From assembly GCA_012514855.1 (NCBI GenBank), contig JAAYZL010000095.1, positions 1 to 7,698 of the forward strand: 7,698 nucleotides of DNA. The letters are read 5' to 3'. The DNA is from Clostridiales bacterium (GTDB taxonomy: Bacteria > Bacillota_A > Clostridia > Christensenellales > Aristaeellaceae). Every line of letters begins with the position of its first letter. Within the stretch, counting starts at the first letter, position 1. Under the pieces are notes generated by a model, which did no database searches, had not been told where the DNA came from, and saw only the letters and a program-made list of their open reading frames with translations. A program made the position numbers and the translations under genes. This document shows positions 1 through 6,383 of this stretch, one piece after another.

Positions 1-605
1 GCTTCGCGCCGGACGAGTCGCAGCCCGACCACTGGGACGTCGACGGGCTTTCGGAGCACCTCGAGCACATCTGCGTCGACCGCGGCGGCGCCCGCGAGGT
101 GTTCGACGCCCTCCGGCAGCGGACGAAAAAGGAGTTCTCCGAGGCGCTCGACCGCCGCGCGCAGAAGATCTACGAGCAGCGCGAGAGGATGTGGGAGGAG
201 AACAAGCTCGACATGCGCGAGTTCGAGCGCGTCGCGCTGCTCGGCGCGGTCGACCGGCATTGGATGGATCACATCGACGCGATGACCGAGCTCCGCGACG
301 GCATCGGCCTGCGCGCGATCGCGCAGCGCAACCCGATCGTCGAGTACAAGTTCGAGGGCTTCGAGATGTTCGAGGAAATGATCCGCATGATCCAGGAGGA
401 CACGCTCAAGCGGCTCTACTTCACCGTCATCACGCGCCAGCCCGTCGAGCGCAAGCAGGTTGCCCAGCCCGTCGCCGCCACGCACGGCGAGGAGCCGGTC
501 AAGAGGCAGGCCAAGGCCGACAAGAAGGTCGGGCGCAACGACCCCTGCCCGTGCGGAAGCGGCAAGAAGTACAAGAACTGCTGCGGCAAGGTCGAGAGCG
601 CGTAA
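1..605 (+). CDS. secA: SecA preprotein translocase ATPase, C-terminal part (5' truncated by window)
   Basis: SecA is the cytosolic ATPase motor that drives unfolded preproteins through the SecYEG channel. Only the last 200 residues are present; the reading frame is open from base 3 and enters from outside the window. The visible part is the helical scaffold/helical wing region, with the family-typical stretch VALLGAVDRHWMDHIDAM followed by LRDGIGLRAIAQRNP and EYKFEGFEMFEEM. A variable linker rich in Lys and Ala follows. The protein ends in the zinc-binding SEC-C tail, DPCPCGSGKKYKNCC (Cys codons between 546 and 584), the Cys-X-Cys-X8-Cys-Cys pattern that contacts SecB or ribosomes in SecA proteins. 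The stop is TAA. Only 36 bases separate it from the prfB start, and secA-prfB is a common neighbour pair in bacteria, so co-transcription is likely. Identification is secure. Confidence 0.97.
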   Translation, partial: FAPDESQPDHWDVDGLSEHLEHICVDRGGAREVFDALRQRTKKEFSEALDRRAQKIYEQRERMWEENKLDMREFERVALLGAVDRHWMDHIDAMTELRDGIGLRAIAQRNPIVEYKFEGFEMFEEMIRMIQEDTLKRLYFTVITRQPVERKQVAQPVAATHGEEPVKRQAKADKKVGRNDPCPCGSGKKYKNCCGKVESA

Positions 606-626
606 CGGGTCCGCTCCGGATATAAT

Positions 627-636
627 AAGGACGGTG
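627..636 (+). promoter_or_regulatory. Ribosome binding site that sets the prfB start
   Basis: AAGGACGGTG resembles the anti-SD complement AAGGAGGTG with one extra base. AAGGA ends 10 bases before the GTG at 642. The next in-frame candidate, ATG at 651, would be 19 bases away, so GTG 642 is the better start. The choice changes only three residues upstream of the frameshift. Confidence 0.65.
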
Positions 637-641
637 ATTTT

Positions 642-1746
642 GTGATTGAGATGGAAGGCTTCAGGCAGGACATGCAGGCCATTCGGAAGATGATCGCAGA
701 GGCAGGTGACTCACTTTGACGTCGCCAGGCTGCGGGAAGACCTGATCGAATACCAGGAGGACATGGCGTCCTCCGGCTTCTGGGACAACCTCGAGCGCGC
801 GCAGAGGGTCAGCGCGCTTTCGCATCGGACCGAGGCGAAGGTTCGCCACTTCGAGGCGCTCTCCGCGCGCGCGGACGACATCGAGGTGCTGATGGAGCTC
901 GCCGAGGAGGCGGACGATTCGTCGATGGCCCCGGAAATCCGGCAGGAGATCGCGGACGTTCGCGAGGAACTCGAGGCTTTGAAGCTCACGACGCTGCTCA
1001 ACGGCGAGTACGACGGCCTGAACGCGCTGCTTTCGCTGCACGCGGGCGCGGGCGGCACCGAGGCGCAGGACTGGGCCGAGATGCTCTACCGCATGTACGC
1101 GCGCTACGCCGAGCGCATGGGCTTCAAAATTCGCGAGCTCGACATGCTCGACGGCGACGAGGCGGGCGTCAAATCCGTGACGTTCGAGGTGGCGGGCGAC
1201 TACGCCTACGGCTACCTCAAGTGCGAGCGCGGCGTGCACAGGCTGGTGCGCATCTCGCCGTTTGACTCGAACGCGCGGCGGCACACGTCGTTCGCGTCGC
1301 TCGACGTCGCCCCGGTCATCGAGGACGACGGCAAGGTCGAGATCCGCCCGGAGGAGATTCGCATCGACACCTACCGCGCGTCCGGCGCCGGCGGGCAGCA
1401 CGTCAACCGCACGGACTCGGCGGTGCGCATCACCCATCTGCCGACCGGCGTCGTCGTGCAGTGCCAGAACGAGCGCTCGCAGGTGCAGAACAAGGAGACG
1501 TGCTTCCGCATGATGCGCGCGAAGCTCGCGGAGCTGAAGGAGAAGCAGCGGGTCGAGCAGATGGGCGACATCAAGGGCGAGCAGAAGAAGATCGAGTGGG
1601 GCAGCCAGATACGCTCCTACGTGTTCCAGCCGTACACGCTCGTCAAGGATCTGCGCACCGGCTACGAGATGGGGGACGTCGACGCCGTCATGGGCGGGAA
1701 GCTCGAGGGCTTCGTCACCGCGTACCTCCAGATGCTCGCGGAATGA
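642..1746 (+). CDS. prfB: Peptide chain release factor 2, expressed by programmed +1 frameshift
   Basis: RF2 recognises UGA and UAA stop codons in the ribosomal A site and triggers peptide release. The gene lies in two frames. Codons 1-25 run from GTG 642 (M-I-E-M-E-G-F-R-Q-D...) to CTT at 714-716, followed by in-frame TGA at 717-719. Slipping one base on CTT-T gives GAC at 718, and the protein continues D-V-A-R-L-R-E-D to the stop at 1744-1746. The joined product has 367 residues, against 365 in E. coli and 366 in B. subtilis. The stop-codon recognition motif SPF falls at 205-207 and the catalytic GGQ at 250-252, matching E. coli numbering, which supports both the start and the slip position. 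Starting at the ATG at 706 instead would give a protein missing the N-terminal helix and with three wrong residues. The stop codon is itself TGA and overlaps the next gene's ATG. Confidence 0.95.
704..720 (+). promoter_or_regulatory. prfB programmed +1 frameshift site (autoregulatory recoding signal)
   Basis: The slip sequence CTT-TGA-C occupies 714-720: the P-site Leu codon CTT, the in-frame stop TGA at codon 26, and the C after the stop that weakens termination. When RF2 is scarce the ribosome shifts +1 onto TTT and makes more RF2. An SD-like element, AGGTGA, lies at 704-709, four bases before CTT. E. coli has AGGGGG three bases before CTT; aligned on the same anti-SD bases, the element here sits about four bases further away. 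Confidence 0.9.
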
Positions 1747-2315
1747 GAAAATTTGCAGACATCACGCGGCCCGTCGAAATGGGCATGGGCGTGTATTCGG
1801 CCGACGAGGGGTTTTCCGCCGCGTGGCAGAAGAAACTGCCCGGGGACGGATACAACCTCTCGCGCTTTTCGATGGGCGCGCACTGCGGCACGCACCTCGA
1901 CGCGCCGAGGCACTATCTCGAAGGCGGGCTTACCGTCGACCGGGCGCCGCTGGAAATTCTGAACGGGCCGGCGCTCGTGATCGGCGTGCAAGGCGATTTC
2001 CGACCGGAGTCTGTTCCGGAGGGAACCGAGAGAGTCCTATTGAAGGGCGCGTTTTCGGGGCTTTCGGCGGACGATGCCCGGGCGCTGATCTCGAAGGGCG
2101 TCCGGCTCGTCGGCACGTCGACGCTGTCGATCGGCAGACCGGAGTCGGAATCCGAATCGCACACGGCGCTGCTCGGGGGCGGCGCGTGGATTCTCGAAAA
2201 TCTGCGGCTGGAGGGGGTGGACGAGGGGTGGTACGAGCTTCTGTGCCTGCCGCTTCCGCTGGTGGGGCTGGAGGCGTCGCCGGCGCGCGCGGTGCTGATG
2301 AGAAAAGGCCCGTGA
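1743..2315 (+). CDS. Cyclase family protein (KynB-like metal-dependent hydrolase)
   Basis: The product has 190 residues, slightly shorter than typical bacterial arylformamidases (about 210), and belongs to the cyclase family (PF04199) that includes kynurenine formamidase and isatin hydrolase. The metal-site motif is H47-C-G-T-H51-L-D53-A-P-R-H57. A second conserved segment, H140 with LLGGGAWILENL and E152, supplies the other expected acid/base or ligand residues. The C-terminus LCLPLPLVGLEASPARAVL is the usual family ending. The region before H140, normally like GTDxxSxD, here reads GTSTLSIGRPESESES, so the pocket may differ. The start ATG overlaps the prfB stop (ATGA) and no strong SD is visible, which implies translational coupling to prfB. 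No kynurenine or tryptophan catabolism gene is nearby, so the substrate cannot be named. Family assignment is firm; kynurenine formamidase activity is only one possibility. Confidence 0.88.
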   Translation: MRKFADITRPVEMGMGVYSADEGFSAAWQKKLPGDGYNLSRFSMGAHCGTHLDAPRHYLEGGLTVDRAPLEILNGPALVIGVQGDFRPESVPEGTERVLLKGAFSGLSADDARALISKGVRLVGTSTLSIGRPESESESHTALLGGGAWILENLRLEGVDEGWYELLCLPLPLVGLEASPARAVLMRKGP

Positions 2316-2958
2316 GCGTCCTTTCGCGCGTTCTGACTTCGGTCGGTTTTTTTCTGCTGTTCGCGGCGGCGCTTTTGACGGTCGTCGAGACGAGCGGCAC
2401 GAGCGCTTCCTTGTACCGCGAATTGCAGCTTGCAAACGGCCTGCCGGACGATGCCGGGCTGACGCTCGAGGAGATGACCGCGATCGACGGTCAGCTCGCC
2501 GCCTACCTCTCCGGCGACGAATCCGCGCTCGACGATGCGCCGCTCAACGACGTCGAGAAGCTGCATATGAAGGACGTGTTCCGGCTGTTCGGGCTTTTGC
2601 GCGCGGTCCGGAACGCGCTGCTCGCCGCGGCGGTCGCGCTGCTGGCCGCGGGGCTGTGGCTCTCCCGCGGCGGGGGCGCGCTGTTCGGCTCGCTGGCCGG
2701 GCTTTTGCTGCTCGTCCTGCCGCTCATCGCGCTCGGCGTCTGGGCGGCGATCGACTTCACCGGGGCCTTCGACGCGTTCCACCGCGCGCTGTTCGCAAAC
2801 GACCTGTGGCGGCTGAACCCCGGCACGGATCTGCTGATCCGGCTCATGCCGGAGCGGTTCTTCTCGGATTTCGCGGCGGTCGTCGCGGTGCGCGCGGGCG
2901 TGCTCGTCGGCGCGGTGCCGCTCGCGCTGTTCGGCGCGCGCTTCGGGAGGCGGTTCGT

Positions 2959-2962
<4 letters not shown>
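2312..2962 (+). CDS. DUF1461/TIGR01906-family integral membrane protein
   Basis: This is a 216-residue membrane protein of unknown function. Four hydrophobic segments are visible at roughly 7-25, 100-117, 123-147 and 188-207. An extracytoplasmic or loop domain of about 75 residues lies between the first two. Features I associate with DUF1461 are AYLSG near 64-68, the E82-K-L-H85-M-K-D88-V motif just before the second helix, FDAFHRALFAND near 153-164, W166, and a P170..D173-LLIRLMPERFF block at 173-184. The start is GTG at 2312, overlapping the cyclase stop (GTGA). AAAAGG ends only three bases before it, so initiation probably depends on coupling. The stop overlaps the tsaD ATG. The Glu-His-Asp cluster hints at a metal or catalytic site, but no activity is established for the family as far as I know. 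Confidence 0.82.
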
Positions 2963-3960
<998 letters not shown>

Positions 3961-4271
3961 AGTTATCCCCATCCGAGGAGAAGCCGGTCTGTATTCGCGG
4001 GCCGGCCGCTTTATGCACGCGGGGGATGTATAATCCGAATACATAGTTTTGCAATACATTCGAAAAACATACCGGCACAATCGCAATCTGCGATCGGTGG
4101 AAAACGGCGCGGCGGCGCGGGGAACGGCGCAGGGAAACCGCGAACTAGACAAAAATATGACCGGGAAGCGCACAACAATGTCATAAAACAGACCGAATTT
4201 TGTATTTGTGGGGCGGGAACCGACCGTAGACTGTTGAAAACATGTGACGTTTGGCCGCGGAACGCATGCAG

Positions 4272-4326
4272 ACCTGTGGAAAACCTTGCGGGACAGGGAT
4301 TTTGCCGCGCAAACCTGTGGAAAACC
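4272..4326 (+). repeat. 14-bp direct repeat ACCTGTGGAAAACC, two copies
   Basis: Identical copies lie at 4272-4285 and 4313-4326, start-to-start distance 41 bases. Each contains a perfect TGTGGAAAA DnaA-type 9-mer plus conserved flanks (ACC before, CC after). The identity beyond the 9-mer argues for a shared protein-binding site rather than a chance match. Confidence 0.75.
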
Positions 4327-4345
4327 ATGTGGATAGTGTGGATGA
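4275..4345 (+). promoter_or_regulatory. Cluster of four same-orientation DnaA-box-like sites
   Basis: The sites are TGTGGAAAA (4275-4283), TGTGGAAAA (4316-4324), TGTGGATAG (4328-4336) and TGTGGATGA (4337-4345). Their complements, TTTTCCACA twice, CTATCCACA and TCATCCACA, match or nearly match the DnaA consensus TTWTNCACA. The first two are 41 bases apart, close to four helical turns, and the last two are directly adjacent. By motif this could be a DnaA titration or regulatory cluster, or part of a replication origin. No dnaA, dnaN, rpmH or gidA gene is visible, so origin status is unproven. Confidence 0.55.
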
Positions 4346-4358
4346 ACGGGCTGTTCAT
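4342..4358 (+). repeat. Small inverted repeat ATGAAC-GGGCT-GTTCAT
   Basis: A perfect 6-bp inverted repeat with a 5-base spacer; in RNA a G-U pair could extend the stem by one. It overlaps the last DnaA-box-like site and lies about 65 bases upstream of the rhaB -35. It could be an operator half-site pair or a short hairpin. A 6-bp repeat may also arise by chance. Confidence 0.35.
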
Positions 4359-4422
4359 GCAGTGTATATACGGGACGGGCTATGAATCGCATACAGCCTG
4401 CGCGGAATTTACTCGAAGAATC

Positions 4423-4452
4423 TTGTGAAAAGGCGGCAATATCTGGTATACT
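4423..4452 (+). promoter_or_regulatory. Sigma-A-type promoter for rhaB-mrnC-rlmB
   Basis: TTGTGA (4423-4428) is separated by 18 bases from TATACT (4447-4452). The -10 is preceded by TGG, giving an extended -10 element TGGTATACT. Transcription would start near 4459-4460, leaving a leader of about 47 bases with a purine-rich SD before ATG 4507. It is the best promoter in the window and sits where the right-hand operon needs one. A short AATTC/GAATT inverted repeat at 4461-4476 just after the predicted start could be an operator. One DnaA-like 9-mer (4424-4432) overlaps the -35. Confidence 0.7.
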
Positions 4453-4506
4453 TATGTCAGAATTCATGTTAGAATTTCCGCGGGCGGCGGGAGAGGGAGA
4501 GGGACG

Positions 4507-5994
4507 ATGAAGAGGGAGTACAAATTTCTGGGTTTTGACTTCGGCGCGTCGAGCGGGCGGGCGATGCTGGGCAGCTTCGACGGCGAGAAGGTCGAGCTTT
4601 CCGAGCTGCACCGCTTTTCGAACGACCCGGTGAATATGGTCGGGCGCTTTTCGTGGGACGTGCCGAGGCTGTTTTACGAGATGAAGGTCGCGCTGAACAA
4701 CGCGTCGAAATTGGGCGTTTCGATCGACGCGATCGGCATCGACACCTGGGGCGTCGACTTCGGGCTGATCGACAAAAACGGGCGGCTCGCGGGCATCCCC
4801 GTCCACTACCGCGACCAACGCACCGACGGCGCGATGGAGAAGGCGTTTGAAGTCCTCCCGAAGGAGGAGATCTTCCGGCTGACGGGGCTTGCGTTCTGGC
4901 AGTTCAACACGCTCTACCAGCTCTTCGCGATGAAGCTCGAGGACGACCCGCAGCTCAAAATCGCGGACAAGCTGCTCATGATGCCCGACCTGTTCGCGTA
5001 CCTCCTGACCGGCAAGGTGGGAACCGAGTACACGATCGCCTCGACGAGCCAGCTCATCAACCCCTACACGCGCGACTGGGACGACGAATTGATCGCGCGC
5101 TTCGGCCTTCCTAGGCACATCTTCACCCCCATACAGCCCGCCGGAACCGTGCGCGGCACGCTGCTGCCCGAGATCGCGCGCGAGTGCGGCGTCGGCGAGA
5201 TACCGGTCATCGCGGTCGCCTCGCACGACACCGCGTCGGCCGTCGCGGCGATCCCGGTTTCGGACCCGGAGTTCGCCTACATCAGCTCCGGCACGTGGTC
5301 GCTGCTCGGCGCCGAGATCCGCACGCCCCTTTGCGAGCCGGGCGTCATGGACGCGAACTACACGAACGAGGGCGGCATCGACGGCACGATCCGGCTCTTG
5401 AAGAACATCATGGGGCTTTGGATCATCCAGGAGTGCAAGCGCGAGTGGGACCGCCGGGCCGACGCGGTCGACTTCGCCGAGATCGTCCGGATGGCGGAGC
5501 GCGCCGAGCCGTTCATCGCGTTCCTCGACGTCGACGACCAGTGCTTCCTCGCCCCCGGCGACATGCCCGGGCGCATACAGGCCTACTGCGAGAGGACCGG
5601 TCAGCGCGCGCCGAAGTCGCGCGGCGAGATCGCGCGGGTCGTCTACGAGAGCCTCGCCTGCAAGTACCGCTGGGCGGTCGAGCGGCTGGAGAAGGACATG
5701 CTCAAGAAGCGCGTCAACGTGCTGCACATCGTCGGCGGCGGCAGCAAGAACGAGATGCTCAATCAGTTCACCGCCGACGCGCTGAACCGGCCGGTCATCG
5801 CCGGGCCGGACGAGGGGACGGTCATCGGAAACCTGCTCGTGCAGGCGATGGGCGTCGGGGCGGTCGCGGGCCTGAAGGAGCTTCGCGAGGTCGTCGAGCG
5901 GTCGTTCCCGACGCGGCGGTTCCTGCCGGGGAATGCCGGCGACTGGGACCCGGCGTATGAAAGGTTTCAGCGATTGGTGGGAAGCTATTCGTGA
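4507..5994 (+). CDS. rhaB: Rhamnulokinase
   Basis: Rhamnulokinase phosphorylates L-rhamnulose with ATP to L-rhamnulose 1-phosphate, the second step of L-rhamnose breakdown in the cytosol. The 495-residue protein (E. coli 489) is a complete FGGY-family kinase. The phosphate loop is GFDFGASSGR at 9-18, and GIDTWGVDFGL lies around 77-87. The sugar-kinase segment ASHDTASAVAAIP has D241 as the expected catalytic base. YISSGTWSLLG begins at Y258, TNEGG and LLKNIMGLWIIQE follow, and the C-terminal ATP-site motif VGGGSKNEMLNQF begins at V409. The SHDTASAV and SSGTWSLLG pair separates RhaB from xylulose and glycerol kinases. The ATG follows a GGGAGAGGGAGAGGG tract at 4489-4503. No rhamnose isomerase, aldolase, transporter or regulator is adjacent. 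Instead the stop overlaps mrnC (GTGA), so the gene leads an operon with RNA-processing genes. Confidence 0.95.
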   Translation: MKREYKFLGFDFGASSGRAMLGSFDGEKVELSELHRFSNDPVNMVGRFSWDVPRLFYEMKVALNNASKLGVSIDAIGIDTWGVDFGLIDKNGRLAGIPVHYRDQRTDGAMEKAFEVLPKEEIFRLTGLAFWQFNTLYQLFAMKLEDDPQLKIADKLLMMPDLFAYLLTGKVGTEYTIASTSQLINPYTRDWDDELIARFGLPRHIFTPIQPAGTVRGTLLPEIARECGVGEIPVIAVASHDTASAVAAIPVSDPEFAYISSGTWSLLGAEIRTPLCEPGVMDANYTNEGGIDGTIRLLKNIMGLWIIQECKREWDRRADAVDFAEIVRMAERAEPFIAFLDVDDQCFLAPGDMPGRIQAYCERTGQRAPKSRGEIARVVYESLACKYRWAVERLEKDMLKKRVNVLHIVGGGSKNEMLNQFTADALNRPVIAGPDEGTVIGNLLVQAMGVGAVAGLKELREVVERSFPTRRFLPGNAGDWDPAYERFQRLVGSYS

Positions 5995-6383
5995 AGCCGT
6001 TCCGGTTTGAGCACGGCGCGCTTCCGGGATCGCTGGAGCTCGCGTACCTGGGCGACACCGTGTACGACCTCTACGTGCGCGCGAAACTCGTCCGCGCGGG
6101 CGGGCACGTGCGCGACATGCACAAGCGGGCGGTCAGGCTCGTGTGCGCGCACGCGCAGGCCGAGGCGTTTTCGCGCGTGGAGCCGATTTTGACCGATGGG
6201 GAGCGGGAGGTCGCGCGCCGCGCCCGCAACGCCCGCCAGACGCCGGCGAAGAACGCCGACGCCAAAGAATACCACCGCGCGACCGCGCTCGAGGCGCTCA
6301 CGGGCTACCTGTTTGTGACCGGGCAAGTGGAGCGCATGGAACAACTCCTGGAAATTGCGTTGGAGGAATACGATGAAAAATGA
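5991..6383 (+). CDS. mrnC: Mini-ribonuclease III
   Basis: Mini-III is a dsRNA-specific endonuclease made of an RNase III catalytic domain without the dsRNA-binding domain; in Bacillus it matures the ends of 23S rRNA. The protein has 130 residues. LELAYLGDTVYDLYVR at 15-30 carries the catalytic Asp (D22). RRARNARQTPAKNADAKEY at 76-94 is the conserved RNA-contact region. ATALEALTGYLF at 97-108 holds the second acidic residue, E101. The usual RGRNA is RARNA here and TGFEALIGYL is TALEALTGYL, both mild changes. The GTG start overlaps the rhaB stop, and GGTGG ends 10 bases upstream. The 3' end overlaps rlmB by 11 bases. The mrnC-rlmB order is typical of Firmicutes, where cysS rather than rhaB normally comes first. 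Confidence 0.92.
   Translation: MKPFRFEHGALPGSLELAYLGDTVYDLYVRAKLVRAGGHVRDMHKRAVRLVCAHAQAEAFSRVEPILTDGEREVARRARNARQTPAKNADAKEYHRATALEALTGYLFVTGQVERMEQLLEIALEEYDEK
6362..6366 (+). promoter_or_regulatory. Ribosome binding site that sets the rlmB start
   Basis: GGAGG lies inside the 3' end of mrnC, six bases before ATG 6373. It decides for this ATG over the upstream in-frame TTG at 6355, which has no comparable SD. Confidence 0.8.

Larger units (their letters stand above)
3961..4506 (+). other. 546-bp intergenic region with DnaA-box-like repeats and a promoter
   Basis: This is the only long gap and it is visibly richer in A and T than the flanking genes. I find no convincing protein gene, tRNA or riboswitch. 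It contains nine 9-mers within one mismatch of the DnaA box TTWTNCACA. Two point one way (3963-3971, 4011-4019). Seven point the other way (4096-4104, 4232-4240, 4275-4283, 4316-4324, 4328-4336, 4337-4345, 4424-4432). An isolated TATAAT at 4029-4034 lies inside the small inverted repeat ATGTAT/ATACAT (4026-4044). ATACAT recurs at 4054-4059. The rhaB promoter is at the right end. No strong intrinsic terminator was found behind tsaD. Confidence 0.7.

Noticed and set aside
621..626. TATAAT between secA and prfB as a prfB promoter
   Set aside because: No -35 lies 16-18 bases upstream, and the implied transcript would begin inside the prfB SD.
706..1746. prfB starting at ATG 706
   Set aside because: This gives an RF2 lacking its conserved N-terminus. 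The upstream frame with GTG 642, the SD and CTT-TGA-C explain the gene better.
3997..4013. Hairpin GCGG-GCCGG-CCGC followed by TTTAT as a tsaD terminator
   Set aside because: The stem is only four base pairs and the T run only three; too weak to call.
4206..4232. TTGTGG...TAGACT as a second promoter in the gap
   Set aside because: The spacer is 15 bases and both hexamers are poor.
4234..4428. A 64-codon + strand frame in the intergenic region (MKTCDVWPRNACRPVENL...)
   Set aside because: No SD precedes it, it runs through the DnaA-box repeats, and its composition (many Cys, Trp, Met) looks random.
6355..6372. TTG at 6355 as the rlmB start
   Set aside because: ATG 6373 has a perfect GGAGG six bases upstream; the TTG has none and would only add six residues overlapping mrnC.
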